Assembly (NCBI RefSeq): GCF_009389715.1
Contig: NC_052399.1
Location: forward strand, 15,875,646-15,939,645
From: Phoenix dactylifera
Taxonomy: Eukaryota; Streptophyta; Magnoliopsida; Arecales; Arecaceae
Length of the DNA: 64,000 bases
Direction: 5' to 3'
The notes under the pieces were generated by a model. The model searched no databases, was not told the DNA's origin, and was given only the letters and a program-made list of their open reading frames with translations. This document shows, piece by piece, positions 39,701-56,963 of this stretch. Within the stretch, counting starts at the first letter, position 1. Each line of letters opens with the position of its first letter. Made by a program: the position numbers and the translations under genes.

Positions 39701-42700
39701 AAATACCACTTTTTGATCTTTCAGGCCTGTAGATGGCCCTTCAAAGAAGATATCCTGAGCTGACTTGGGAGATAAACTCTTATTGGGATAGAGAAACCAC
39801 ACCATGTTTTTTCCTGAAACAGAAGGAAATTTCATATTGGTCTGAGGCCATAACAGCTTTTAAAAAAGCATAAATAAACTACACAAGATTGGGAAGCAAC
39901 TGCAAATGATGAACTCATAGTCATTCTAATTATCCTGATAATCGTTAGTTCATAAAGTTGCTACAATGGGCATTTGAACATGAATGTAAAATAAAATAAA
40001 CTTTATCCACTTAGATACCGATAAAACTTACAAATATGGGTAACTTATAAAATGCACTAAGGAATGTAGCATTTCAAAAGGAGAAAAAAAGAAAAGAAAA
40101 AAAAAGACATGTCTAATGCATTCAGATAGGTAGGTGCATTACTGAATGAAGCTTCCACAAAGTCATATTCATTGTTAGCTTGAATTATATAAACCACTCA
40201 AGTAACAATGCTATGAGAAATATTAGGTCTATAAGTCTATTATATCAAGCCACATATTTTCATAATGGTCCTCCAACTTATAAAAGGCATTTTACCTTTT
40301 ATGCAATATTGAGAACTAGATGCATAAAGGTCAGCGTGAAGAGTTCTGCATGATCTGTTAAATGCAGCTTTTCGAAGTTGAACAAAATGAAGAAAAAAAT
40401 GATTTCAACTATTCACGCACTGCATCGTAAATACCGCTAAAAGATTGTATACATTAATTTTCTACACAGATTGTGTTAATAAAGAGTCTATGGACGGGAA
40501 GATCAACATGAAGAGTCAAGAGTCTATGGACTGGAAGATCAACATGAAGAGTCAGGTTGCAGATATCACCAGAATGCAACTATTTAATTGTTAAATTGCT
40601 ACTAGCCATGAAACACCTAACTAGTTCAGATTTCTACCACCTTCACAACTGGTTCTTGTCCATCAGGAATTCATACATTTCAAAATTGATAGATGCAAAT
40701 GCATGTGCAAACCTGAATACCTGAATGCCTGAATGCATCCCACATGATTTCTTCATGTTCATGGATGCCAAAAAGGCACAGAGTTGCAGCTTGACTTCCA
40801 AATGTTTGCCACAACAACTTTCCAGTGTTATTTTGGCGTAAAAAGTCCTGCAAGAATGAGGGCATATATAGGATGATATTCCCATAAGGAAAATGAAAGG
40901 ATATATTAGAAACCAATGCAGGTAACAGGTAATAAGAGACAGACCTTTGGATGCATATAGAGCCAAAACTTTATACCACACCACAAAGAGCACGGAACAA
41001 GTTTCGAACACATGCAATCTTCCATGGGAAGCCAACACTGCAATATGATGATTAGCAAGCAATAAAGCTTCAGAACCACAAAACACCTTCTCAAACAATA
41101 CAAGCAGAAGAAAAAAAATCTTACCTAAAGACAAACACATGGCCAAATTGCAAAAGATGACAAAGAAGACAGAAAAATCTTATTATATCGTGTACAAGGC
41201 ATAGTTAGATATAGTTGAAGTATATGAATTGAGACAATTTATTGACTAGGCCCTTCATAACTGGCAACTGCCCTCAGTTACAGATTTAAATTAGAATTCC
41301 CTAGCTGATATTAAGTTGAGATCCAGTAATAAATAATTTGCAAATAATGAAGTGGAACCCAAAGGGGAACAAAGTTCTCTTATAGAACATAATAAAGGTA
41401 CTACCTGATATTAGTTAAAAAAAAGGATTTTATTTCAATTAGTCAATAAAACTATATTCGCACATTAAGATGCAATGGATAACTTTTAGTACCTCATTAA
41501 TACATATTAAAAAAAAATGACTGTCAAACTCATAAGACAGTTTTTTTAACACTACTTGCAAATACTCAGGATAATGTGATCCATATGTCCAGTTGGCTAC
41601 AGAAAAAGTCCTATTAGAGAGGCTTGCCCGAGCTGCTCATGAACAGCTCGGTTCTTTCCAGCCCTGCCATCAGGGCCCAAACTGTAAGGCAATGTACTTA
41701 TTAATGTCAAGCAGGAAAACATCAAAGTAAACATGGGTAAGCTAGTACATTAAATTTGTGAGGAAAGACAGACAAAAAAGTAAATTGTCAAGACCGTAAC
41801 AAACTAACAATACAAATTCTGCAATGAAGAAAAAAAAATTGCATGCAACCATACCTTCTGGCAAAGGTATCCTCTACTTCCAAGCAAACGACAGGCTATT
41901 TGTCTAGCAGAAAAGAATTGGAGCTTCTTTTCAGAATCCCTAAGAGAGTTATAGAGTGCTCTATGTTTTATATCCTCCTGAACCTTGAAACTGCCCTACA
42001 AAAGCCAACACAAAAAAGAAATGCAACAATTTGTAGCTCTAAATCACACTAATTTGAACAAGTGTGTAACATCAAATTGACTGCCATTAATTAGCAGATA
42101 ACAGAATGATGTCTAAGCATAACTAATACATATTGCAAAGTAATCTAGTATCCGATAAATTTCCACTTAAAGTCATAAAGGATCATTTTCTTCAAATATA
42201 ACATGGAGTATGAGGTTCCGAAGGAATCATCCAATTTAAAAACAAAAGTAACCAATGTGCCGAACAGATTCAATGTAATTACAACAGATATTTAATCAAA
42301 ACGTACACCACTAAATAGGTTGAAGAACCAATTTCCATTAATACAGATGTGCAGTAGGTGCCCCTATACCAATACTAAAAGAATTATATGTAAGTAGCAC
42401 GAAGCAACCTAGATACCTAATAAGCAGGAACTTAAGCATCACAAAAGTTTTTGTCTATAACACATAAAACAACACCATCTACATTGATAACTGTAAACAT
42501 AAACAACTGCTCACTAATGATGGCATGACTCCAAAAGCAACAGTTACCATTGCAAGAAAATGAAAAGCTAGAAGCAGCCATCTCATAATTATAATCATAA
42601 CATCCAGCCTTTTCCCAACTATTTAGGGTTGGCTTTATGTATCCTCATTTACCAGAAATTCCTATCTAGGGCCACCTCTGATATTTTTCCAAGTTGCTTT

Positions 42701-44880
42701 ACATCCTTCCTCGCAGCCTCCATCAATATTAATTTAGATCTTCCTCTACTTTTCTTCCAACCTTCAACACAAATTAAAGTACCTCTTCTTATGGGAGCCT
42801 CCTCAGATCTTCGTTGTATATGTCCATACCATCTCCATTGATTTTTTGTCATTTTATCCTTAGTTTATGCAAATCTCGCAAGTCCTTTAATATATTCATT
42901 TTTTAATCCATCCTTCCTAGTTTTACCATCCATCTTAGCATTCTCATTTCTGCCATACTTAACTTCTTTTCATGTATTCCTTTATTGCTCAGCACTTATG
43001 ACCATATAACATTGCAAGTTTTACTATCGTTCTTCGTTCTATAAAATTTTTCCTTAAGTCTTCAAAGTATGTGCTTATCATAATATTCCAGATACACCTC
43101 ACCACTTCATCCAAGCAGCTCTAATTCTATTATATATATCTTCATCATCTTTCCATTATTTTATATAACAAGATCCTAAATAACGAAATCGATCACTCTA
43201 TGGTATCTTTTGTCCATCAATCCTAATTGACATCTTCATTTCCATTCTTATTAAATTTGCATTCCAATATCTTTGTTTTGTTTTACTAACTTTTAAGCCT
43301 TTATAAAGTTTTTCTCCATAACTGCAATTTAGTATTTAATCAATCAATACCATGTTATCCACAAATGCATAGTATGTCATAAGGGCTATCAACCTATCAT
43401 CAACCCTCCACCTTTCTCATCCAGGCTTGGAAGCGGCAAAGGCAGTGTTTGGAAGCAACTTTCTTTTGAAAAAAAAAAAGAAAACACTAGATAATGGTTT
43501 TCATTTTACTCCTTAATTTTTCCTTTTTTTCCCCTTTTAATTATAAGAACTTAGATAACTTCTCCTGATCAAACCTAAAACTACTGAGAATTCTGGGCAG
43601 CATGCAGTGATCAAGCAACATGTGAACATATATCTGTCGACCAACTGGCAAACTGATGTCTACCAACCATGCAAGCACAAAGAGACAAAAAGAAAACAAT
43701 TTTCTCTTTTTTTTGTTTTTTGAATGGAACGAAAAGAAGGCAATTCCAAAAGAAACTCTAATTACAATCACTTTGTTTCTGGGCAATACCAAGAACTCAA
43801 ATTGCTACCATTCTATCTATTTCATACAATACCCATTAACTAAATCTCTCTTATAGGACAACATAATTCAAGAAAATGACCCCACAATAAGTCTCAGTTA
43901 ATCAGGGCAAGATCAACAAATCCTCTGAATTAAATGAAAAAAGGTTCTTGAAACTTATTTATCAAAACGAATAAAATAAAATAAAATCAAATCAAATAAA
44001 AAGACATGCAATAAAGTGTCGGAAAGGAGATGGATCATGCCAGGAACTCAAACTGCTACCGGTCATCTCTATTGCGTGCAAAACCCATTAACTAATTCTC
44101 TCTGATAGAACACTAAGGCAAGAAAATATCACATCATAAGTTTCACTTAATCCCACAAGAATTTTTTTTTTAAAGGAATAACATGAAGATTGGATTTTAA
44201 AACTTGTTTAGTGAAAAGAACGCACACAAGAATAGGAACAGAGGAGATGGAGACCGCTACCAGTTCTCCTCATCTAATGCCCGTTAACTAATTCTCTCTG
44301 ATAAACCGACTGTCAAGAAAACAACCCACAATATGTTTCAATTAATCCGAAAAGAAATCAGAAATAAATGGATTTTCACCTTATTTAGCGAAAAATAACA
44401 AATAAAAGATTAGGATCGGTGTTTCATACAATACCCACTCTCTGATAAAATGACTTGAATCAAGAAAATTTGACCCGTTTCCATCAATCCGAAAAAAATC
44501 AAGAGAAAGATTGGTTCTTTAAACTTACTCAGCAAAACTAACAGAACAAGGAATAGGAAAAGAGGGGAGGAGAGCGGCGTAATCACCTGGAGCTTCCCTC
44601 CAAGACCGCCGAAGCTCATGCTGCTGTTGGTCTCTTGCTCCAAGGCCCTGAAGCCCCGGATGATTTCCGCCACCATGGCGGGGACGGAGGAGGAGGTGCC
44701 CCAGCCCTGCCATTCCTCAAGGCTCACTCCCTTGGCCCACTCCGCCACAGAGGAGGACTCGCGAGCGGTGCTGGCGCGCGAGGCCACCCAAGTCTTCTTG
44801 GCGGGCATGGTGGGAGGGGAGGAAGCCAAGAAGCATCGAGTCGCCGGCACGGCGCAGGCAGGACGGACGTGGATTGGCAT
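33712..44880 (-). CDS. DTW-domain protein, putative tRNA-uridine aminocarboxypropyltransferase
   Basis: Eight exons: 44880-44587, 41995-41855, 41037-40945, 40847-40721, 39813-39707, 38074-37994, 34133-34048 and 33928-33712. They total 1146 nt (381 aa plus TAA) and every junction is phase-consistent. The cysteine-rich part CWLPMEDCMCSKLVPC (about 146-161) is followed by WLYMHPK and FLRQNNTGKLLWQ. The signature DGTW sits at 267-270 in LIDGTWSNSAAMYRRL, and the C-terminus has TCTAAAAAGLL and RMGRSITRKERHNNCI. DTW proteins (TapT, DTWD1/2) transfer the aminocarboxypropyl group of S-adenosylmethionine to uridine in tRNA, giving acp3U. The chosen start (MPIHVRPACAV) gives a short Arg/Ala/Ser-rich N-terminus that may be an organelle presequence. 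MPAKKTW, 24 codons later, is an alternative. No break is seen. Confidence 0.92.
34210..34240. repeat. poly(C) followed by (AC)n
   Basis: About 18 C then about 13 bases of AC repeat, in intron 6 of the DTW gene. Confidence 0.85.
34880..36800 (-). mobile_element. Copia-superfamily LTR retrotransposon fossil
   Basis: In DTW intron 6 (34134-37993), same strand as the host gene. Minus-strand translation gives reverse-transcriptase landmarks around VDDMIIVND and MKDPGPLH (35350-35500), followed downstream by RNase H-like sequence near 34900-35260. That is the Copia order. It is heavily broken, with many interruptions, and paired LTRs were not found, so it looks old. Boundaries are approximate. Confidence 0.55.
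38850..39480. mobile_element. pyrimidine-rich insertion in DTW intron 5
   Basis: About 630 bases between exons 5 and 6. Opens with GCCGAACCAACCC, GGGCGGTTCAGCCCG and GGTTCGACCC-type words, then a 260-base CT-rich core, then GGCACACCCATACAGTACC. The composition resembles the insertion at 17258-17591. Open frames here are products of the low-complexity core. Family unknown. Confidence 0.4.
42600..43400 (-). mobile_element. RTE-type LINE remnant (3' part)
   Basis: In DTW intron 1. Minus-strand translation at 42649-42852 gives RWYGHIQRRSEEAPIRRG, then GRGRSK and ALDRNFW, the typical C-terminus of plant RTE reverse-transcriptase proteins. Upstream, at about 43200-43390, a decayed stretch reads like the RTE segment around the ADD catalytic box (TTTGTGGATAAC at 43345-43356 on the plus strand in reverse) and the RYLGS region. 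It has several stops and shifts, so it is inactive. 5' truncated. Confidence 0.7.
43809..44586 (-). repeat. imperfect tandem repeats starting at the DTW exon 1 splice donor
   Basis: Four copies, about 44586-44417, 44416-44261, 44260-44060 and 44059-43809, of 155-250 bases. They share (plus-strand words) TTAACTAATTCTCTCTGATA, CAAGAAAA, a TTAATCC block and GAATAGGAA. On the gene strand, two internal copies begin with GTAGC after a G-rich base triplet, matching the position of the real donor GTGATT at 44586. Confidence 0.65.
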
Positions 44881-45008
44881 TGTTAAATTGAGAAATTGGA
44901 GAGAGGGGGGGTGCGTGGGGGGCATTCTTGGAATGCAATTGGGGACGGTTTGGGCCCTCGGAATTGCTTTCTTGGAATACAATGTCCATGACAAACATTT
45001 TCGTTCCT

Positions 45009-45018
45009 CTTATAAATA
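45009..45018 (-). promoter_or_regulatory. TATA-like box upstream of the DTW gene
   Basis: TATTTATAAG on the minus strand about 130 bases before the chosen ATG. Pattern match only. Confidence 0.3.
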
Positions 45019-46635
45019 TTAGCAAAAACCCTCTTTATTTTTTTTCAGCGACTCCTAAATGATTTATCATGCATAATTTGTGCTATTCTAATATATCCAG
45101 CATCCATGTTATATATATATATATATACACACATATATAAATTGTATATTTCATGTGATTGTTTGGACTGTGATAATGAAAGTTTTGAATGCGACTTTGC
45201 CATTGGAGTTCTCTTTATTTTTTTTTCATCCTATATTTTTGGACCTTTTTTAATTTCTCAGATCTTTCTTACACTTACATTGAAGTAAAATTTTAGTGCC
45301 ATGTCACGACTTTTTAGTTGGGCAAGAGTTCAATTCGGTTGGAGTTATTTTTGAAAAATGCACTGCAAAGAAAGAAAGTCTCCCTTCATGAAAAGAGAAT
45401 TAGGTCCCATTTAGCAGAGCTTTTGGTGAGCCACAAAGCACTTTCTAACCCTCCCAAAGTATTTTTGGATGAAATAAGAATGTTTAGTAAAAAAAACGAA
45501 AAGTTATTTTAGATTTGCTAGGAAGCTAAAACAGCTTTTTGGAAGAAGCTTGTGCTTTTAGTATGTGTGGAAAAGTTGTTTTGATTTATAATTTACCCAT
45601 TAAAAAATATTATAATTATAAAAATTAATTTTCTAAAAATATTAATATATAATGATAATAATTATAATATTTTATATCTTTATTATTGTATTATACTATA
45701 AAATATAGTATTATATTACATTATATCATATTTTATGTTATAAAATATCAAATTATGTTATATTATGATGCTATTGTATACGCAAATTATATTATTATAT
45801 TATAGTAATATTATATTATATTACAATAATATTATATTATATTATATATTTATGTATTAATATATATTATATTTTATTATGCTATACAAAAATATTTTTT
45901 AATTTATTTATCAAATAAATATTAAAATTTTATATATTAAAATTTTATAATATTTGAAAAATATAGTTAATAAATAATAAATAACTTTTTATAAATGCTA
46001 TACTAGGCTCTATGATAGCTCTACTGAAGCTATATATTGATTAAAAAAATAAGGTACATGTGCCACGATTATACGTCCATCTTATCATAAGTGGACATGC
46101 TACCGTCCGTAGGGTGCCATTTATTTGCTGGGTTGCTGTAATAAAAAAGTCCCCACCCCTTGAAGTGGCGCGCTGCTTTGTATGAATCGAGGGCCAAAAT
46201 CACATAGAAAACTCGAAATCGGACGGGATTGCAGTGCTTTGGTAATCAAAATCACGTCTTGAAGGATACGTGAAAGGAAACCGCGAGTTTCTCCCACTTC
46301 CTGTTCTCTCAACCCTCCATGTTGTTTTTGCATTCACAACATCTACCCTTTATCATCACCCAACATTTAGCCAGTTTCATTATATTGTTGAGATAGGTGA
46401 CTAAGCTGGGAGGTTAGAGTTGTGTATGTTAATTTCTTCCTGAGTTACCGAGGTCCAGTCAGCGTAGAGCTGTTTTCTTCGCAGGTTCCATGGCAGAAAA
46501 GGCTTCAAACCAGAACACCCTGTTATTCTGGGCATCCATGGCAGGAGTTTTTTTTTTTTCCTTAGGGAGTGTTATAGTCTCCAGTCGTTCTATATGCCTT
46601 GGTATTCATTGGGTAGTTATGGGAGTTTAACTGTA
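45019..46635. other. intergenic AT-rich spacer
   Basis: Includes a (TA)n run at 45108-45126 and the AT-rich block listed next. The minus frame at 46121-46333 has no recognisable motif. 46336-46635 holds nothing I can name. Confidence 0.45.
45400..46040. mobile_element. very AT-rich MITE-like element
   Basis: Starts near TTAGCAGAGCTTTTGGTGAG, and its far end read in reverse is TTCAGTAGAGCTATC, a weak terminal inverted match. The core (45600-45960) is almost pure A/T. The GAGCTTTTGG..AAGAAGCTTGTGCTTTTA words recall hAT-type MITEs of plants. Assignment tentative. Confidence 0.35.
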
Positions 46636-47890
46636 TTTTTTTTTTTGGTACATCAGCGGCTCACACACAACGAATATGAATGTGGCCAATAAAATCAAAA
46701 AATAAAATACTGTATAAGGACATTGGTACAGATCCACAGTCCGCTCAGGGGAAACCTCCAGAGTGCTGAGCCGCAAAGAAAGCAACTCACTCTGCAGCAC
46801 TGTTTGCCTCTTGGTAGACGTGCGTAGCCAGGTGGGAGTCGCACTCCTCCAATAATCTGCGAATATCATGGAGCAACGGCCGATTCTCGATTGAGCACTC
46901 CTGACCCTGGATCCATTCAATTATCATGGCCGAATCCCTTCGAGGAGGTGGCAGTCCTCACCTAGTATCCACTTGCATGAGAGTTTAACCGTGATCAAAA
47001 TGATATCCCACACACGTCTTCTAAGTTCTCGACGGATTCTCCTTGATTGCTGGACAGTGGGCGTGAGTTTGGCCCACTAATAATATCTTTTTTGGCCAAG
47101 TTGTCAATTGCTAGAATCTTGTTATTGCAACACAGCCAGTTGAACACCTTCGCTTTTTCAGGAATTTTTAGCTTCCATATGAAAGTTTCAAACAGCTTCC
47201 ATATGAGAGTTTCAAACAGTGATGCGACTCCTCCATGCGCAAGGAAAGAATAGCGACTCCATGCGCAAGAAAACAGTGATGCGACTCCTCCATGTTAAAC
47301 AGTGATCCTGTTTAGCATGCCAGCTACCAAAATGAAAAGCATTGATGAGAGCGGATTACCTTGTTTAAGGCCCTTCCAACTTTGAAACCATTTCCCAAGT
47401 TTCCCATTGTTCAGGAGGGGGGAATTTGTGGTGCAGTAGAGTTGATATCCATTTTGATCCGAAGCTCCTTACCTTCATAAGATGCAGGAGGAAATCCCAT
47501 GAAATGCTGTCGAAGGATTTTTCGAAGTCAATCTTGCATAGAGTGCCTTTGGCCCTTGTTCTCTTACAGTAAGAGATAATTTCAGAGGCCGTTATGTAGC
47601 TTTCTACTATAGATCTGTTCTTTGTAAGGGTAGACTATGAAGAGGAGACTAGAGCGTTGATTACCGTGCTCAGTCGAAGAGAGAGGGCTTTAGATATGAT
47701 TTTAACAATGCCATTCTCCAAGTTTATAGGTCTATCGTCTCGAACTACTGAACTGTTTGATTTTTTGGGGATAAGAGTGATCAAAGTGTAGCTTAACCTG
47801 AAAATGTCAGTTTCAGAGTTTTGTAAGGCTATGAAAACTCGGATTATTTCATTCTTAATGGTGTCCTGGTATCGTTGATAGAAGAGGATG
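46636..47890 (-). mobile_element. L1-type LINE fragment with internal deletion
   Basis: Minus strand, 5' to 3': reverse-transcriptase pieces (LITLIPKN near 47790, TLCKIDFEKSFDSISWDFL near 47520, GLKQGNPLSSMLFILV near 47340), then a jump to the zinc-knuckle segment KVFNWLC (47150), then an RNase H-like end (IIEWIQGQECSIENRPLL near 46910, THVYQEANSAA near 46820), and an A-rich 3' end at 46637-46650. The C-terminal third of the RT is missing between 47320 and 47180. Several stops and shifts make it inactive. Confidence 0.72.
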
Positions 47891-47894
47891 GGAA

Positions 47895-49500
47895 CTCCTC
47901 TGGTTCGGTTGACTTGTTCTTAGCAAGGCAAAAACAAAGGCTATAAAGTCGACGTCAACGTCGCACTTAGGAGCTTGGTCTCGGAGCATTTGGATCTGTC
48001 GCTCTAACTCTTCAAATTTTTGTGTTGAACCTGAGTGGGGGTATCGTAGCCTGTGGTCGACGAAGCCTCTCCGGCTCTTGGTCGATACTACAGGCGGTCC
48101 GACATGGGGCAAACCCCGCCTCCGAAAGTCGCTCCCGCGATCGGGACATCAGGCTTCGGTGCCGGCTCTTAGGGTGGCAGCAGCGCGGTGAGCTCTCTGG
48201 GCTTGGAGACCGAGCTTGATAGGAGCTTCGACGATGGCGGGGCTCCCTTTCGTCCATCATGCGTTGCCTTGCAGGAGAACAACGCCGCGGGTGGCGTCTC
48301 GTGGACTCACACCCGCGAAGAGAGGGTGCAGATTGGACCTCGCCTCACTGCAGGCCTTGGACGGCCGCGATCAGTGTCTGGACCTACTGAAGAAACAGAT
48401 CAAATTGCTCTGGCTGGACCTAAGGGGCCTGGTCTGCTGGTGCAGGTGCTGCAAGAGGTGGATTTTGAAGGGAGCGGCCGGGTGGTGATACCCAGCTGCT
48501 CAATGCATTCGGAGCTCCATGACTCCTTAGCCTTATGATCACGGCTCATGCCCTTCCTCTAGCGCTAAATGTTGTGGTTCAAATTTGGCCCGAGGGTGAC
48601 CACGCCGGAGGAGTCGAGGGAGTTGCTGGAGAGTAGAGGAAGAGGATGAGAGCCACCTCCCGCGATTGACGGTGTACCTGCACAAAGCCTCACCGGTGTT
48701 TTCAGTAAGGGCCCTCTAACGATCAAGTTAGGGTGGTGCTCAGTTAGTTAAGCCAAAAGTCCCTTAGGCATTACCTGATGGGGCTATTTCTAGTCCTTGT
48801 GGAGATGTCCAGGTAGCGGTGGTATGGCCCGTCCTCATCATGAGAGGATGGCGTGCAGCTATAATTTGCCGGTGGCATGCAGTGTAGTCCGTTCTTGGCG
48901 ACGATAAAGCGTTGATAGTCGTAGTAGGGTATGATTGGGGTAACATGGCGCTGTCCTTGACTGTCGTAGGCCAGCAAGTAAAGCATGGCGTGGTGGCGTC
49001 GCAATATACGGCCATGTAGGAGGGCATGGGCGCGTACATGGGTGCGGTCGTTGGTTAGGCCGAGCTCGTCGAAAGGTCGCATCATGCATTTAGCAAAGTC
49101 GGCTTATCGAGTGCTGAGGCTAGCCTAACATTCCGAATTTTGAGGTGTGCTCGGCAGAACGCCCCGAGCTCAAACGTCGAGGCGTTTTATTATAGAGGGT
49201 GCCTCGAGCTCAGCTGGGGCGCGTCGGCGAATAAGAAAGGCGCCCCGAGCTTGGTCGGACAAGTCGGCGATCGTATAGGGCGCCCCGAGCTTAGTCGGGA
49301 CGAGTCAGTGAACGTAAAAGGCGCCCCGAGCTTGGTCGGAGCGAGTCGGCGAATATCCCTGAGGTCGAAAGAGTTTTCGGCGGAGTCCGAAGTGAGGCTA
49401 GTTCTGAGCCGGACCGAGTTTCCGTCTGATTGGCGTTAGTTTCTCTTAGACCGAAATTGGGTGGCCCTTTTGTTATGGGCAGGATGATCTATTTCGTCCC
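47895..49500 (-). mobile_element. Gypsy-superfamily LTR retrotransposon fossil, 5' end (LTR, leader, part of gag)
   Basis: On the minus strand an LTR covers about 49500-48570 and ends CCACAACA. It is followed directly by a primer-site-like TTTAGCGCTAGAGGAAGGGC (48569-48550), a GC-rich leader, and Arg/Ser-rich gag-like sequence (48260-47900). The element stops where the L1 fragment begins. Coding part is broken and incomplete. Only one LTR is present in the window, so age cannot be estimated. Internal tandem repeats are listed separately. Confidence 0.6.
49155..49365. repeat. about 41-bp tandem repeat, five copies, inside the Gypsy LTR
   Basis: Units begin near 49161, 49200, 49241, 49280 and 49321, each close to GCGCCCCGAGCTTGGTCGGA followed by an AGTCGGCGAA-type word. 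Copies diverge by several bases. Confidence 0.75.
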
Positions 49501-50391
49501 CATTAGTATGTTTTGAGAATGACAAGTAATGACCTAATTTCTATTTTTTAAAATTAATTAATTATTATTTTTTAAAAAATAAAAGTAAAAAAAAATTACT
49601 TCTAGTGAATTTTTATCCTCTTCTCTCAACCCCTCAGTTTTATCACCCCAACCCAGCTACACCGTCTTTCCAAGCATCTTTTCATCTACTAAGCTATTTC
49701 TCGTCCTCGGCCGCATCACAGGCTCCATCCCCATTTTTTTCTCTCTCAACCACCTCATCACCCAACATTTAGCTCTCATCCTCAGCCACAGCTTTATCTC
49801 CCCTTCCTCTCTCGCGTTGTCGGCCATATGCCCATATTGCCACTTTTATTGAAAAAAAAAATAAATCAAACATACTTTTTATTATCAAAATTTTAAAAAT
49901 ATTATTTTTATTTTGATATTTTTTTAGAAAATAACAATGTAAAATGCAGCCTAAACATATGTTTGTCAAGGGTCACCAAGTTAAATCAACTTGTAATTTC
50001 TTTTTTTTTTTTAAAGTAAAACCAAAGCTTATCTCGACGCTAGAGATATTGTTACATCCATTTATCTAAACTTGCACCAATTCTTCGAGTGCGGGCAGAT
50101 GAGATGACGAATGCCAGCTGTTATTATACATCTGTTCCCGTCGCCACATGCATGAACACCAACCTCGCAGGTGATAACGGGTGCAAGGGAGGCCATCCCG
50201 CATTCGTTTTCCCATTTTATCTCCCAAAAAAAAAAACACAAAATAAAAATCAAATAAGAAAACTTACCGACCGGCTTGGAAACCGGCTAGAAGATTCCCT
50301 CACCCTTTCCCACCTCTCTCCTGCATACCCGCTCCCACCGCCCCCCCCCCCCCCCCCCCCCCCTCCCTCTCTCTCCAAATCCTCCGCTCGA
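49501..50391 (+). other. upstream region and 5' UTR of the beta-amylase gene
   Basis: 49550-49930 is A/T-rich. From about 50060 GC rises towards the ATG, with A-runs at 50228-50240 and CT-rich leader sequence at 50300-50390. No clear TATA box chosen. The frame is open upstream of the start to an ATG at 50089, but that stretch encodes no family sequence. Confidence 0.4.
50341..50363. repeat. poly(C), 23 bases, in the beta-amylase 5' UTR
   Basis: An unbroken C run 29 bases before the start codon. Run length is prone to error in sequencing and in replication. Confidence 0.9.
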
Positions 50392-55542
<5,151 letters not shown>

Positions 55543-56963
55543 AAAGCTTCTCGCTCTTTGTGCATCATGCCCTGTTTTATTTTTTACCGGTGTTGAGCAC
55601 ATTCATAATGCCGTTAGATGCAGAGAATTTAAGCAGCAGGTGGCCTTTTTTAGTTGCCAAAAGAAAAGGTTGTCTATGATTTGTTACATAGGCTTCCGGC
55701 TGTCTCATGTATATACCCATTTGATCCATTTTAGAGGTTGCTGTATTTTTGTTTAATCCTTGTTTCTAACTGTATCCTGAATTGGGTATTCAAATTGATG
55801 AATAATCTTTCCACGTGAAACTTCTTTGAATCGTATCACTATCTTCTCAAAATATTTTTCGTTATTGTGCTGAGTTATCTAGTGCATTGTACTTGTTAAA
55901 AAGGTGGTCTAGTTAAATCTTCTGCTTAATCATGAAGCAGATAGACTGATGATTATGTTCATGGTTACAGTTTCAATTGACTTGAAAAATTATATGCTCT
56001 ATTTCTGATGGCATTTCTTAGAATTACAGCAAGTTTAGTGTGGACATCAGCACTAGTTATCATCAGTTGTTTGTATATTTATGACACTATTAAAAGAAAA
56101 GGCAAGAAACGTTTTGAACTGTAATGTATTTATTTTCTCTATTCTGCATCAAGATGTGAAGTTTTCAGTATGCTTCTGATAGCAGAACATGCATGTCCTT
56201 CCATGGGCCCAAACGTGGTTTCATTGGAATTTCATTCTGGCCAGTTAAATCTGCTGGCTATACAGAGTCCAGTTAGCTGGAAGAGATGCAGGTTTTGCAA
56301 ATGCTTATGGGTAAAGCTAGTTCTCTGCTTGTGTGTGGACATGCTTTTTCACTCTTGATCCGAGTGCAGGCCATGAAACTCATGCATGCATGATGCATTT
56401 GCATATGTACGTGTACTTGCATGTGAATAAATAAAAAATTCAAGCTTGCATGCCAATGTAAACCATTCGTCTGATCGTAGTCCTTTACTCTTTTAACTAA
56501 AAAATATTAAAACCTATTAAACATTACAATCTGAATATCTGCTTCTATTTTGGTTTTGGATCTAAATTGGCAGCCAGCTTAATTCCTTGGGCCCATCCCT
56601 TAAGCATGACCTGAAGAGGGGGAGCCCCGGAAGAAATCCTTCACAGAGTGACTCCACGGTCCCTGCTCTGCAGTCTATGCATGTATCATCATCAAAGGCC
56701 AAGGCCCCAAGGCACACAAGTCAACTCTTATCATTCCAATCCTTGCAGCCTTATTGTGCACAGAATGATATAGATTTTGATATATATTGCCCTTTTTTTA
56801 ATGAGTTCTCCTGTTTTTTGTTTTTTCTTTTGGGGGATGAAGCAGGGAGAGATGGTCATGTAGATGCTCGTGAGTGCACTGGGTTGACCATCAGGGTTTA
56901 CCCGTCTTATTATATACTACTCTACTACCAAAATTGGCACGAGTATACTTACTTTTATGTTAG
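55543..56963 (+). other. 3' flank of beta-amylase and spacer
   Basis: Probably the 3' UTR to about 55800 (AATAAT at 55800 could serve in 3'-end formation). Frames at 56170-56358 and 56587-56973 lack recognisable motifs and splice context. Confidence 0.35.

Noticed and set aside
48188-49085. Several frames of about 90-116 aa in the GC-rich Gypsy region
   Set aside because: Lie in LTR and leader sequence of a fossil element, with no domain.
49155-49365. Regular repeats resembling a CRISPR array
   Set aside because: Contiguous diverged tandem repeats inside a plant LTR, without unique spacers.
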